Source of the DNA: JBBQKF01 sp038326615
GTDB taxonomy: Bacteria; Bacillota; Clostridia; Saccharofermentanales; UBA5734
DNA length: 64,000 bases
Reading direction: 5' to 3'
Assembly: GCA_038326615.1 (NCBI GenBank)
Contig: JBBQKF010000003.1
Location: 12,364-76,363, forward strand
The position numbers and the translations under genes are program-made. Of this stretch, positions 41,912 to 51,331 are shown piece by piece; position 1 is the first letter of the stretch; every line of letters starts with the position of its first letter. Under the pieces are notes generated by a model, which was not told the DNA's origin, ran no database searches, and saw nothing but the letters and a program-made list of their open reading frames with translations.

Positions 41912-42157
41912 ACTAGTAAAAAGAACTAGTAAAAGAACTAGTAAAATAACTAGTAAAATAACTAGTAAAATAACTAGTAAAAAGAACTAGTAAAATAACT
42001 AGTAAAATAACTAGTAAAAAGAACTAGTAAAATAACTAGTAAAAAGAACTAGTAAAAAGCACTAGTAAAAAGCACTAGTAAAAAGCACTAGTAAAAAGAA
42101 CTAGTACAAATCACTAGTACAAATCACTAGTACAAATCACTAGTACAAATCACTAGT
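41912..42157. repeat. 20-copy ACTAGT array
   Basis: The palindrome ACTAGT occurs 20 times between 41912 and 42157 with centres 12 or 13 bases apart, separated by AAAATA, AAAAAGA, AAAAAGC and ACAAATC spacers that change in blocks along the array. It fills most of the purC-hisH spacer. A minisatellite, possibly a binding array. Confidence 0.95.
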
Positions 42158-42224
42158 AAGGCTTTTGAAAATTTGAAATTTATTTAAAAGACAATGGCTT
42201 GATTTTAAAATAGTGTTAATTCAA

Positions 42225-42285
42225 AAAAGGAAGGTTGATTTGTTCTTGTGATTTTGCGAAGAATAAATCATAACTATAAAAAATG
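42225..42285 (+). promoter_or_regulatory. SD-hairpin-ATG cassette of hisH
   Basis: AAAAGGAAGG (42225-42234), stem GATTTGTTC (42237-42245) with GAATAAATC (42261-42269), 9 bp with one G-U, loop containing GATTTTGCG, then 13 bases to ATG 42283. No other ribosome binding site is present. Confidence 0.65.
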
Positions 42286-43077
42286 ATTGCAATAATTGAT
42301 TATGGAATGGGTAACCTTGCTAGTGTATATAAAGCTCTGATCTATATTGGACAGAAAGCTGTTATAACAAATGACCCCGCTGTTGTTAAAGTAGCTGATG
42401 CGGTTATACTTCCTGGAGTTGGAGCAATTTCGACTGCTATGAACAATCTCGAAAAATCAGGAATGAAAGACGAGATTTATGAAGTAGTAAAACGTAATCA
42501 ACCTCTTCTCGGAATATGCCTTGGCATGCAGATGCTTTTTGAGACAAGCGAAGAAGGCAGTTGCGAAGGAAATACAGAAACACTTCCAGAATGTGGTGAT
42601 GAAGCTAGTTCAGAAAACTTTTATAAGTCTAAATTGGAAGACTATTCTAAGTTAATAGCAGATAACAGTTCAAGAACCAGCTCAAAAATTTGTTCAGATT
42701 CTAGAGATGAAGGCAGCTCAGAATTAAAAACAGAAGGCCAAACAGAACCCAAACTGGTTAAAGGACTTGGAATTCTTTCAGGTAAAGTGACTTTGATGAA
42801 ACCATACCCTGAAATAAAGATACCGCATATGGGTTGGAATCATCTTATTGATACTAAGGGCGATTTTTTCAAAGAAGGAGATGCTGTTTATTTTGTACAT
42901 TCATATAAAGTTGAGCCTACCGATGATTTGATATCAACTTCGAGAGCGTTTCATGGAGAGTCATTTGTCGCATCCGTTGAACAAGGTAAAATATGTGCAA
43001 TGCAGTTTCACCCAGAGAAAAGTGGTGAAGTTGGCCTTGAAATTCTAAAAAAATGGGTTAAATCATTTTCAATTTAG
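42283..43077 (+). CDS. hisH: Imidazole glycerol phosphate synthase glutaminase subunit, with insertion
   Basis: Class I glutamine amidotransferase that feeds ammonia to HisF. Catalytic C79 in GICLGMQMLFE, His-Glu in MQFHPEKSGEVG, N-terminal IIDYGMGNLASV. It has 264 residues, about 60 more than usual: a Ser/Glu/Asn/Thr-rich segment (about 94-157, including DEASSENFYKSKLED) splits the ETSEEG and KGLGILSGKV blocks that are normally close. Catalytic residues are intact. Translation appears to use the hairpin cassette upstream. hisA follows after 340 AT-rich bases in which I see nothing else. Confidence 0.95.
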   Translation: MIAIIDYGMGNLASVYKALIYIGQKAVITNDPAVVKVADAVILPGVGAISTAMNNLEKSGMKDEIYEVVKRNQPLLGICLGMQMLFETSEEGSCEGNTETLPECGDEASSENFYKSKLEDYSKLIADNSSRTSSKICSDSRDEGSSELKTEGQTEPKLVKGLGILSGKVTLMKPYPEIKIPHMGWNHLIDTKGDFFKEGDAVYFVHSYKVEPTDDLISTSRAFHGESFVASVEQGKICAMQFHPEKSGEVGLEILKKWVKSFSI

Positions 43078-43417
43078 AATTATTTTACACTAAATATAAC
43101 ATCCAATAAACAAAAACCAACCAACACCATCAGTAAACATTTTTAAAGGTTATGAACACATAATCTGGCAATGAAAGTATAGAACAAATTTTGAATGAAT
43201 AGCATTATTAGAAAAGAGTAAATAACAAAACAAAATATTTTGACTGATTATCATTATAAATTGAACAATTAGTATTTGTGATGAAATAATGCAAAATTCA
43301 AATTTCTGATTTTTTTAGAAACATTACAAAAAAAATATAAATTCGAATGAAGCAGAAAAATAAACCGAACAATGCAAAACAAAAAAATATAAAAACAGAA
43401 AAAATAATGGGGCGAAA

Positions 43418-44146
43418 ATGACAAATATAAATGACTTTATAATTTATCCGGCTATTGACCTTCTTGGAGGCAAGTGTGTCAGACTTAGACAAGGCGATTA
43501 TAATGAGGTGACTGTTTATTCAGACAATCCGATTTTGATGGCTCAGTCTTTTAAAGACGCTGGCTCTAAATGGATTCATATGGTTGATCTCGATGCAGCA
43601 AAATCAGGAATTCCCACCAATAATCTGATTATCGCTAAAATTGCAGGACAAAAAGATCTCAAAGTCCAAACTGGCGGTGGGATAAGAAACATGGATACTT
43701 TAGACCGTGTTCTCGATTCAGAAGTGTCCCGTGCTGTGTTAGGAACATCAGCGGTTAAGGATAAGGATTTTACACAGAAAGCTGTTGCTAAATATGGAAG
43801 TCGGATTGCAATCGGAATTGATGCAAGAAACGGGGAAGTTGCCGTTGATGGATGGACTACTTCTAGTGGAATGAAGGTTCTTGATTTTGCAAAATTAATG
43901 GAGTCAATTGGCGCATCGACAGTAATCTATACAGATATTTCCCGCGATGGAATGCTTTCCGGAACTGAAACGTTAGGCATTAGAGAATTAGTTTTGGAAA
44001 CTAAACTTTCCGTAATCGCTTCAGGAGGAATTGGTGTAATGCAAGATGTTTTTGATGCAAAATCAACTGGCGCAAGCGGTGTAATCATTGGCAAAGCGAT
44101 TTATGAAGGAAAGGTGGATCTTAAAATATGCTTACAAAGCGTATAA
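43418..44146 (+). CDS. hisA: ProFAR isomerase
   Basis: Phosphoribosylformimino-5-aminoimidazole carboxamide ribotide isomerase, a half-barrel duplicated TIM barrel of 242 residues. It has [53 protein letters not shown] and [16 protein letters not shown] 43418 has only a weak GGGGCG ahead. It overlaps hisF by 19 bases, so the two are translationally coupled. Confidence 0.96.
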   Translation: MTNINDFIIYPAIDLLGGKCVRLRQGDYNEVTVYSDNPILMAQSFKDAGSKWIHMVDLDAAKSGIPTNNLIIAKIAGQKDLKVQTGGGIRNMDTLDRVLDSEVSRAVLGTSAVKDKDFTQKAVAKYGSRIAIGIDARNGEVAVDGWTTSSGMKVLDFAKLMESIGASTVIYTDISRDGMLSGTETLGIRELVLETKLSVIASGGIGVMQDVFDAKSTGASGVIIGKAIYEGKVDLKICLQSV

Positions 44147-44892
44147 TTCCATGCCTCGACGTTAAAGACGGGCGGGTAGTAAAAGGTGTAAATTTTGTTG
44201 ACTTAATCGATGCAGGCGATCCTGTTGAAGCTGCAAAGGCTTACAATCTTTCGGGCGCAGATGAGCTTGTTTTTCTTGACATAACTGCAACGCACGAGGA
44301 CAGAAATACAATGACAGATATGGTATCAAGAGTTGCATCTGAAGTTTTTATACCGTTTTCAGTTGGTGGTGGAATTCGCAATGTTGAAGACATTCGTGCA
44401 ATTTTAAATGCTGGAGCAGACAAAGTTTCACTTAATTCTGCGGCAGTCTTAAATCCTGAATTAGTTAAAGAAGCGTCAGAGATGTTTGGAAGCCAATGTA
44501 TCATTGTTGCTATTGATGTCAGGAAAAGACCAGAGGGTTGGTATGAAGTTGTAATTGCAGGAGGAAGAAAACCTACTGGGCTTGAAGCTGTCGCTTGGGC
44601 CAAAAAGGTTGTTTTACTTGGCGCAGGTGAAATTTTGCTAACGAGCATGGACAAAGATGGAACTAAGTCAGGTTATGATATTGGAATTACAAGTGAAATT
44701 GCAAAGGCTGTTGGTGTTCCAGTCATTGCTTCAGGAGGTGCCGGAAAAATGGAAGATTTCTACGAAGCTATTGTAGATGGAAATGCCCAAGCTGTACTTG
44801 CTGCAAGTCTTTTCCACTTTGGAGAGATTGAGATAAGAGATTTAAAGAAATACCTTTCAGAAAAAGGCGTTTCTGTAAGATTAAAAGTATGA
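44128..44892 (+). CDS. hisF: Imidazole glycerol phosphate synthase cyclase subunit
   Basis: TIM-barrel cyclase of 254 residues forming IGP and AICAR with His[20 protein letters not shown] holds the first catalytic Asp, DITATHEDR is typical, and [15 protein letters not shown] holds the second catalytic Asp; [14 protein letters not shown] and [10 protein letters not shown] are phosphate loops. ATG 44128 lies inside the end of hisA behind AAGGTGG. Confidence 0.97.
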   Translation: MLTKRIIPCLDVKDGRVVKGVNFVDLIDAGDPVEAAKAYNLSGADELVFLDITATHEDRNTMTDMVSRVASEVFIPFSVGGGIRNVEDIRAILNAGADKVSLNSAAVLNPELVKEASEMFGSQCIIVAIDVRKRPEGWYEVVIAGGRKPTGLEAVAWAKKVVLLGAGEILLTSMDKDGTKSGYDIGITSEIAKAVGVPVIASGGAGKMEDFYEAIVDGNAQAVLAASLFHFGEIEIRDLKKYLSEKGVSVRLKV

Positions 44893-44916
44893 AAAAGTCT
44901 ATTTAACAAAAATGAA

Positions 44917-44945
44917 TTGACAGCCATATTAGGGACTTGTAAAAT
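44917..44945 (+). promoter_or_regulatory. Promoter of hisI-hisE
   Basis: TTGACA at 44917-44922, 17-bp spacer, TAAAAT at 44940-44945, in the hisF-hisI gap. It suggests that hisI and hisE can be expressed apart from the main operon. Confidence 0.65.
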
Positions 44946-45133
44946 TGTGATAATATTAAACTATAGTTGGTAATGATAAAATTTGAAATTATACTAGCTA
45001 ATAAACTGTAAGATGTAATGATAAATTTTCAAAGTAGCAAGAGAAAATTTGGAAAGTCGTAAATGAAATTTTAGGAAGTTGCAAATGAAAAGGTGAAAAA
45101 TTACTAGTGAAAGAAATAAATCGGAGGTTAAAA

Positions 45134-45523
45134 TTGGAAAAAGGAATTGAACAGATTTTCGTAGAAAACATAGCCCAGAATGGTATTGAACCATCAAAAT
45201 TATGGGAAAAAATGAAAAAAGACTCATTAGGCTTTGTTGTAGCAATTGCTCAGGATTTTGCTACAAGAGATGTTTTGATGCTAGCTTATATGGATGAAGA
45301 AGCTTTTTGCAAAACCATTGAAACTGGGCTTATGCACTATCATAGCAGAAGTCGCGGCAGTCTTTGGCTTAAAGGCGAAACTTCGGGGCATGTTCAAAGA
45401 ATTGTCGAAGCCAGAATCGATTGCGACCTTGATGCATTACTTTTTTTGATAGACCAGAGAGGGAATGCCTGTCATACAGGCGCCATGAGCTGTTTTTACA
45501 GAATTCTTGAAGAAATTGAATAG
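45134..45523 (+). CDS. hisI: Phosphoribosyl-AMP cyclohydrolase
   Basis: Third step of histidine synthesis, Zn/Mg hydrolase of about 129 residues. It has DVLMLAYMDEEAFCKTIETGLMHYHSRSR-type blocks (seen as LMLAYMDEEAF and HYHSRSRGSLWLKGETSGH) and metal-ligand CDLDALLFLI and CHTGAMSCFY cysteines. I choose TTG 45134 because CGGAGG (45122-45127) is 6 bases ahead; the GTG at 45107 has no ribosome binding site. Separate from hisE, unlike HisIE fusions. Confidence 0.94.
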   Translation: MEKGIEQIFVENIAQNGIEPSKLWEKMKKDSLGFVVAIAQDFATRDVLMLAYMDEEAFCKTIETGLMHYHSRSRGSLWLKGETSGHVQRIVEARIDCDLDALLFLIDQRGNACHTGAMSCFYRILEEIE

Positions 45524-45708
45524 TTTATGAAAAACTGTTAGAATGTAACCATACTAGTTTAATTATACTTATTATAATGATAAAAATGAGGCTTAGCGTT
45601 TAGATACAATATAGACCAAGTTATTTTTAGAATCAGATTGTTATAATCGAAATTTAATTAGTTAGGGTGAAAAGATTACAATAATATATGTAAGATGGAG
45701 GAATTAAA

Positions 45709-45996
45709 ATGAGTAATATAGGAATAATCATGGATGAATTATATGGTGTGGTACAAGATAGAGTTGCTAACCCCAAAGAGGGTTCTTACACGAATTATCT
45801 TCTCGAAAAAGGTGTTGATAAGATTGCTAAAAAAGTTGGAGAAGAAGCATGTGAAGTTATAATTGCAGCTAAAAATGGAATAAAGAAAGATACATTATCA
45901 GAAATTTCAGACTTGCTTTATCACTTGACGGTTTTATTGGTTGAACAAGAAATATCACTTGATGAAGTTTATGAAGAGCTCAAAAAGAGACGATAG
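45709..45996 (+). CDS. hisE: Phosphoribosyl-ATP pyrophosphatase
   Basis: Second step of histidine synthesis, MazG-like all-alpha fold of 95 residues. GSYTNYLLEKGVDKIAKKVGEEACEVIIAAKN and SDLLYHLTVLLVEQ contain the Glu/Asp metal ligands. GGAGG ribosome binding site. Last gene of the histidine cluster. Confidence 0.96.
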   Translation: MSNIGIIMDELYGVVQDRVANPKEGSYTNYLLEKGVDKIAKKVGEEACEVIIAAKNGIKKDTLSEISDLLYHLTVLLVEQEISLDEVYEELKKRR

Positions 45997-46092
45997 AATT
46001 AATTTCAATTCTAAATATTGCTGCAATAATAAGATTATTATCGGTAAATAGTAAACTTAACGAAGAATGTTAAATAAGAAAAGAGTAGAAAA

Positions 46093-47085
46093 ATGGCAAA
46101 AATAGAACACCACACGCATGTTACACTTGAAGAACTCGAAGATAATTTAACGAGATTTCGACTTAAGGATTATATAAGGCAATGTGAAGATGAATTTGAT
46201 GCTTTAGTAATCGGAATTGCAGAACAGGCACGTAAAAACCCTATGATACGTGCTATTTTTATATCAGGTCCGACAGCCTCAGGTAAAACCACTTTTAACC
46301 ATAAACTAAGTGAATATTTACATAAATCTAACATCCCCACCTGTGAAATATCTCTTGATGATTATTACTATTTTCATGAATCCAGAACTGATGAGTATGG
46401 GCGACCAGATTATGAGAGCCTTGAAATTCTTGATGTTGATTTGATGGTGAGTCAAATTAAGCAGTTGTTTAATGGCGATACAGTGAAAGTTCCTTGTTTT
46501 GATTTCTCTGTCAAAAATCGTGTTCCCGAAAAAGCGCGCGAACTGACTTTGCCGCATAATGGCGTGTTGCTTGTAGAAGGGTTACATGGCCTTTCTAAAA
46601 CGGTTTCTGGAGAATTATCTAAAGAGAAATGGCTTGGTGTCTTCATAATGCCTTTTGCAACTTTAAATGACGATTACAAATTACTTGATAAGAGAGATAT
46701 TAGAATTTTAAGAAGAATATCGCGGGATGTTCTCCATAGAGGTGCAACCGCACTTGCAACAATTGACTACTGGCCGATGCTTGATTATTCTGAAGGTGTA
46801 TATTTTCCAGAATACCTTGCAAATGCGGACATTTATGTTAATTCATTTATTCCTTATGAGTTTTATTGTATTGCTCCGGTAGCTCACAATATGATTAAAC
46901 AGGCTCTTGAAAACTATGGTAACGGTACAATCGTAGATTCGAATTTCACAAGCCACCCCGGATTTGCTCAGATCGATCTTGCGCTAAAGGAAGCAAACAG
47001 GTTGCTTGATGCAACTGCTAAGATTCCCGGTATCAATATTTCATTAGTGCCCGAGACTTCTTTATTAAATGAATTTATAAAATAG
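46093..47085 (+). CDS. Uridine kinase-like P-loop nucleotide kinase
   Basis: 330 residues. Walker A FISGPTASGKTTFNHKL (about 56-72), then EISLDDYYYF, the uridine-kinase aspartate region, and LLVEGLHGLSK. The family phosphorylates nucleosides, but this long form (extra ~50 N-terminal and ~90 C-terminal residues) matches the udk-like C-terminal part of the TGS-domain kinases of Gram-positives, whose substrate is not settled. Weak ribosome binding site (AAAGAG). About 100 bases after hisE, possibly read through from it. The 47086-47419 spacer is AT-rich with a TATAAT at 47325 but no good -35. Confidence 0.85.
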   Translation: MAKIEHHTHVTLEELEDNLTRFRLKDYIRQCEDEFDALVIGIAEQARKNPMIRAIFISGPTASGKTTFNHKLSEYLHKSNIPTCEISLDDYYYFHESRTDEYGRPDYESLEILDVDLMVSQIKQLFNGDTVKVPCFDFSVKNRVPEKARELTLPHNGVLLVEGLHGLSKTVSGELSKEKWLGVFIMPFATLNDDYKLLDKRDIRILRRISRDVLHRGATALATIDYWPMLDYSEGVYFPEYLANADIYVNSFIPYEFYCIAPVAHNMIKQALENYGNGTIVDSNFTSHPGFAQIDLALKEANRLLDATAKIPGINISLVPETSLLNEFIK

Positions 47086-47419
47086 TTTTAACCAAACAAT
47101 TTGAGTTTTAGTAAAATATTAAATTGATAAATATGATTTAAGCGGAATATTAGATAATACAATAGCATCAGTATTTGGAAGATTAAGAATACTCAATACA
47201 TTTTACACTTATTATAAATAAGAACGGCTATTTTATAGGGGTGTAGCATTTTGTATAAAGCTTACTTGTTAAAATATTGATAAAAGAATCAAAATACTAG
47301 TATAAAAAGATTAAACTCTCGTGATATAATCATAAGCATAAGACATTTATTTGCGGCTCTAAATCATTACAAATTATATTCATACACATAATTATTTTTG
47401 CAAGGAGGCGGACGAAGAA

Positions 47420-48337
47420 ATGCCAATTCGAATTTCAGATAACCTACCAGCGTTTGACACACTCGAGAAAGAGCATATCTTTGTTATGCGCGATACCGTC
47501 GCTTACAACCAGCACATAAGACCTCTGAAAATTTTGATTTTAAATCTCATGCCCACAAAGATAGTAACAGAAACACAGCTTTTAAGGCTTTTAGGGAATA
47601 CACCTCTACAAGTAGAAGTAGATTTGTTATATACAACAAGTTATCAGCCGAAGAATATCTCAGAAGACCATCTTGTAAATTTTTACGAAACATTCGAGGT
47701 CGTTAAGAAACGTCGCTATGATGGAATGATAATAACCGGTGCTCCAGTTGAGCAAATGCCTTTTGAGGAAGTTGCTTATTGGAAAGAACTTGTTGAAATA
47801 ATGGAATGGAGCAAGACACACGTGTATTCGACAATGCATATATGCTGGGGTGCACAAGCAGGCCTTTATTATCACTATGGCATTCCGAAATATGATATGA
47901 CTAATAAAATGTTTGGCATCTTTGAACACAAACATAAATGGACTAAACCTGTTAAACTTATCAGGGGGTTCGATGATGTATTTTATGTTCCACACTCACG
48001 ACATACTGAAATAAGACGAGAAGATATACTTCCCGTTCAGGACTTAAGGCTAATTGCGGAATCCGACGAATCAGGCGTATTTGCAGTAGCTGACCTTACA
48101 GGACGCAAAATATTTTTGACAGGCCATCTTGAGTATGATCCTGGTACCCTTAAGGCTGAGTATGTTCGTGACCTTAAAAAAGGTCTTCCGATTGAAATTC
48201 CGCGCAATTATTTCCCGGGTGACGATCCTTCTAAGGCTCCTATAGTAAGATGGAGAAGTGCTGCTAATCTTTTATTTTCGAATTGGCTCAACTATTATGT
48301 ATATCAGGAAACGCCTTACGACTTGAATTTGCTGTAA
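47420..48337 (+). CDS. metA: Homoserine O-acetyltransferase, MetA type
   Basis: Activates homoserine for methionine synthesis; 305 residues, normal length. Catalytic Cys142 in [19 protein letters not shown], His in TGHLEYD. Residue 111 is Glu ([10 protein letters not shown]). In characterised MetA proteins Glu111 goes with acetyl-CoA and Gly111 with succinyl-CoA, so I predict the acetyl form despite the common succinyl annotation. CAAGGAGG ribosome binding site. Its stop lies one base from the stop of the convergent alpha-galactosidase gene. Confidence 0.95.
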   Translation: MPIRISDNLPAFDTLEKEHIFVMRDTVAYNQHIRPLKILILNLMPTKIVTETQLLRLLGNTPLQVEVDLLYTTSYQPKNISEDHLVNFYETFEVVKKRRYDGMIITGAPVEQMPFEEVAYWKELVEIMEWSKTHVYSTMHICWGAQAGLYYHYGIPKYDMTNKMFGIFEHKHKWTKPVKLIRGFDDVFYVPHSRHTEIRREDILPVQDLRLIAESDESGVFAVADLTGRKIFLTGHLEYDPGTLKAEYVRDLKKGLPIEIPRNYFPGDDPSKAPIVRWRSAANLLFSNWLNYYVYQETPYDLNLL

Positions 48338-48338
48338 A

Positions 48339-50108
48339 TTATTCGAAAGTATCAATGTCCGCTTCCAGGAGCTCATTTCTGAGAGCATATCTAACATGAT
48401 ATCCTTTATCAGTTGTTTCAACGGACAAAACTCTTTTGTCGTTAAAACGGGTTGCCTTATGTGAAATTGCATTCCGGTATAAATTAAGCGCGTCAGCACC
48501 ATAAGTTCCTATGCTATCTGAATTTGAGATAAGACCACCGAAAATTATACAGGTTTTGTATAAAGATTCTTGTTCTTCAACACTCAATTTGTTTTTGTGT
48601 TTTCGCAGTGAAAAGCTTCCAGGATCACATGAGAAAGCTCTTCCGTCAAGGTGCCTGCGATTTATTGAACTTTTAATTGCAGACAGGGTTGATTCTCTCT
48701 CTCTGGAATTTTTGGAGACAAAAACTGGATTAGGCCCATTCCATCCTGAGGAAAGATCAGAAGCAACCGAACAATATTCGAAAAGACCAAATGCACTTCC
48801 TAATGGCACACCACACGCAATTACAGGAACACTTCCTGTAGCTTCTCTCAAAATCATTAGTGCATGGTTCATAGCCTGCGCCCTTGTTCTCTTACTATGT
48901 GCCCCCCTGTTAAGGCCTGCAGCAAAAAGATAATCCATTTTAAGTAAAGCTACTTTCCATTCAATGGTCATTGTTTTAATTGTTCTTTTAATATGATTTA
49001 TAACCTGGGGGTTGTAGAGGTCGAGTAAGTATAAGCTTCCACCCTGATCATGACTTTTACCAACTTTTATCAGGCGCCCTTTGTTGTCCCTTGCCATAAG
49101 CTCTAATCGTTCCCTAAAAATTTGTGATTTTGATGAACAAATGAAAGGTGAGAGCGTAATTCCGGGTTTATAACCAGCCTCGCTTATTGCTTTAATTACA
49201 CGCGGAAGTCCGCCAGGAAAGCTAGAAGAATGGGTAGTCCAATCTCCTGCTTGGACTTCATATCCTTGACCAATAATAAAATAATCAAGAGGTATTTCCC
49301 GTACTTTATACTCCCATAAGATTGCAAGCAAGCGGTTTTCTTCTATTTGGTTAAACAATGCATACCAGCTATCCCAGGCAAGGGCAGGGCGACTTCTGTT
49401 AAATAATCCTGCATCTCGATTGGATTTATAAAATAAAGAAAAATATCTTCCAAAACAATCATCTTCAAGCGCAGTTGTCATAAAAAAGTCGAAAATTTTA
49501 ACTGGTGGAACATCTAGTCCTGAGGTTCTTTGAACAGGTGGTAGAAATAGTCCTTCACAATCCTTTGCAGCAATGACACTTGCGCCTGTTCTTGAATCAT
49601 TGTGAACAAAATCGAATCTTGTGTACGCAAGACTTTCATCTAAAGACCCCAAAAGTGTAAATCCAGTTGGAGCATTAAAATATGTATAAGTCCAGCTGTG
49701 AGATTTTCTATTTGAGTATTGAGAAAATTTGTAATCACCAGCCTTTGAATGAAGAGCCGGTTGGAAAATAGGCGGTTTTGGGAGACCATTTGACAACGAT
49801 ATCATTTGGGAGGAACTCCAGGATTGATATCCGTTACAAAAGACGTGTGTTTGTGAGGGTAAGTGAATAGTTGTTTCAAGTTCGCATGATACAATTTCAA
49901 CATGAAGGCCTGTATCATTTTCTATAAACGCCTGAACACGAAGCCCGCCATTCTCAGAAGACAAAACGCAGTAAGCCATAACGCTGTTGTCTTTTTTGCG
50001 CGGCAAAACCCCGATGCTTATAGGTAATGACTCCGTAGCACCATTCAATTTACATACTAAATTTCCTGAACGAACCATATAATCGTAAACTCTTGTTTCC
50101 TGAAGCAT
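48339..50108 (-). CDS. Alpha-galactosidase (GH36 family)
   Basis: 589 residues without signal peptide, so cytoplasmic. The N-terminal beta-sandwich includes CNGYQSWSSSQMISL, and the catalytic TIM barrel follows from about 245 (ALAWDSWYALFNQIEENRLL). The nucleophile Asp is in ALLKMDYLFAAGLN and the likely acid/base Asp in YCSVASDLSSGWNG, both at GH36-type positions. Likely releases galactose from raffinose-type sugars. GAGGAG ribosome binding site; divergent from the second thioredoxin across a short spacer with a palindrome. No sugar transporter is adjacent. Confidence 0.88.
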   Translation of the reverse strand: MLQETRVYDYMVRSGNLVCKLNGATESLPISIGVLPRKKDNSVMAYCVLSSENGGLRVQAFIENDTGLHVEIVSCELETTIHLPSQTHVFCNGYQSWSSSQMISLSNGLPKPPIFQPALHSKAGDYKFSQYSNRKSHSWTYTYFNAPTGFTLLGSLDESLAYTRFDFVHNDSRTGASVIAAKDCEGLFLPPVQRTSGLDVPPVKIFDFFMTTALEDDCFGRYFSLFYKSNRDAGLFNRSRPALAWDSWYALFNQIEENRLLAILWEYKVREIPLDYFIIGQGYEVQAGDWTTHSSSFPGGLPRVIKAISEAGYKPGITLSPFICSSKSQIFRERLELMARDNKGRLIKVGKSHDQGGSLYLLDLYNPQVINHIKRTIKTMTIEWKVALLKMDYLFAAGLNRGAHSKRTRAQAMNHALMILREATGSVPVIACGVPLGSAFGLFEYCSVASDLSSGWNGPNPVFVSKNSRERESTLSAIKSSINRRHLDGRAFSCDPGSFSLRKHKNKLSVEEQESLYKTCIIFGGLISNSDSIGTYGADALNLYRNAISHKATRFNDKRVLSVETTDKGYHVRYALRNELLEADIDTFE

Positions 50109-50173
50109 AAAATTCTCCTCGAAAAATAATTATACACCAAAAACTTGCATTGTGGATATACTAAATTGCATTC

Positions 50174-50187
50174 GTAACTATAGTTAC
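50174..50187. promoter_or_regulatory. 14-bp perfect palindrome in a divergent spacer
   Basis: GTAACTATAGTTAC, flanked by near-repeats (GTAATTAGTTAAT at about 50201), lies between the alpha-galactosidase and thioredoxin genes, where an operator would be expected. Confidence 0.4.
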
Positions 50188-50255
50188 TACAAAAACCCAT
50201 GTAATTAGTTAATATGAAGCCAATTAATACTTCAAATCAATGGGAGGAATGCAAC

Positions 50256-50579
50256 ATGGCACAAACAATCACAATGACAAATTTCAAAGAAATGGTACTC
50301 GATTCAGACAAACCGGTTCTTCTTGATTTCTGGGCATCATGGTGCGGACCTTGCAAGATGGTAGCTCCAACAATTGATAAGCTTGCACTAGACTATGAGG
50401 GCAAAGCAATAATTGGTAAAGTTAATGTCGATGAAGAACAAGCTCTTGCAGAGCGATTTAAGGTAATGAGTATTCCAACTCTCTTTATTTTAAAAAACGG
50501 TGAAGTTGTTGAGAAGATGGTTGGAGCAAGACCAATTGGGGAGCTTAAGCTATTACTTGATAAGTATATGAAATCGTAA
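50256..50579 (+). CDS. trxA: Thioredoxin
   Basis: Second thioredoxin, about 107 residues. WCGPC in FWASWCGPCKMVAP, cis-Pro in MSIPTLFIL. I start it at ATG 50256 (MAQTITMTNFKE), 9 bases after GGGAGG; the ATG at 50214 lies before that ribosome binding site. Similar to the protein at 24333, but in a different context beside alpha-galactosidase and a TtcA-like gene. Confidence 0.95.
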   Translation: MAQTITMTNFKEMVLDSDKPVLLDFWASWCGPCKMVAPTIDKLALDYEGKAIIGKVNVDEEQALAERFKVMSIPTLFILKNGEVVEKMVGARPIGELKLLLDKYMKS

Positions 50580-50591
50580 AAACATTAAACT

Positions 50592-51302
50592 TCACCAGTC
50601 ACATATTTTAGACTTTTTAATAGAGCCAAACAAATGATCGCGTATATTTGGATTTTCTTTTTCCATATTGTCGATGATGCTTTTTATGTTGGCTCTATTT
50701 GTTGTTCCAGTCGCAGAGCATGGACTTTTTACTATTTTTAAAGAGTATTCATTACAATATTCTACTACCTGAGATTCCTTTACATAAATCAAAGGTCTAA
50801 TTACGTGTATTTTTTTTCGGGAAAGGTATGTCACCGGTGAAAAGCAATGATAACGCCCTTCATAGAACAAACTCATAGCCATAGTCTCTATTGCATCATC
50901 ACGATGATGCCCTAAGGCAACTTTGTTACAGCCAAGCTCAATAGCCTTATTATTTAGAGCTCCGCGCCTCAAATTTGAACAAAGGGAGCAAGGGCTCTCT
51001 TCTTTTCTTATATTAAAAACGATATTGCCGATTTGTGTTTCTTCCATATAAAATGGCACTTCAAGTTCGTCACAAAGTGATTGAACAGATGAAAAATCTG
51101 TCTTTTCAAGCCCCAGATCAAGTGTTATAGCAACAATATCGAAGTTGATAGGCGAGTAAACTTTAATTTTAGCGAGAGAAACAAGGGTAGCAAGGCTGTC
51201 CTTTCCACCAGAAACGCCAACAGCAACTTTGTCACCATCAGTAATCATATTATAATCAAACAAAGCTTTTTGAACTGCACCTGCAAAATTGAAATCCTTC
51301 AC
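50592..51302 (-). CDS. TtcA-family tRNA thiolation PP-loop ATPase
   Basis: 236 residues. PP-loop VGVSGGKDSLATLV near the N-terminus, CSLC followed by SNLRRGALNNKAIELGCNKVALGHHRDDAIETM, and a late cysteine in KSPCSATG. Three cysteines placed this way ligate a 4Fe-4S cluster in TtcA, which thiolates cytidine 32 of tRNA; the exact position here is inferred. GTG start at 51302 behind CGGAGG. Divergent from the DUF362 gene. Confidence 0.88.
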   Translation of the reverse strand: MKDFNFAGAVQKALFDYNMITDGDKVAVGVSGGKDSLATLVSLAKIKVYSPINFDIVAITLDLGLEKTDFSSVQSLCDELEVPFYMEETQIGNIVFNIRKEESPCSLCSNLRRGALNNKAIELGCNKVALGHHRDDAIETMAMSLFYEGRYHCFSPVTYLSRKKIHVIRPLIYVKESQVVEYCNEYSLKIVKSPCSATGTTNRANIKSIIDNMEKENPNIRDHLFGSIKKSKICDW

Positions 51303-51331
51303 TAATGGAACCTCCGATAAAACATTTTAAC

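Noticed and set aside
41912..42157. ACTAGT array considered as a CRISPR array
   Set aside because: Units are 12-13 bp with repetitive spacers, no unique spacers and no cas genes.
48511..48933. 140-codon plus-strand frame inside the alpha-galactosidase gene
   Set aside because: Fully antisense to a strongly conserved gene, with no matching family.
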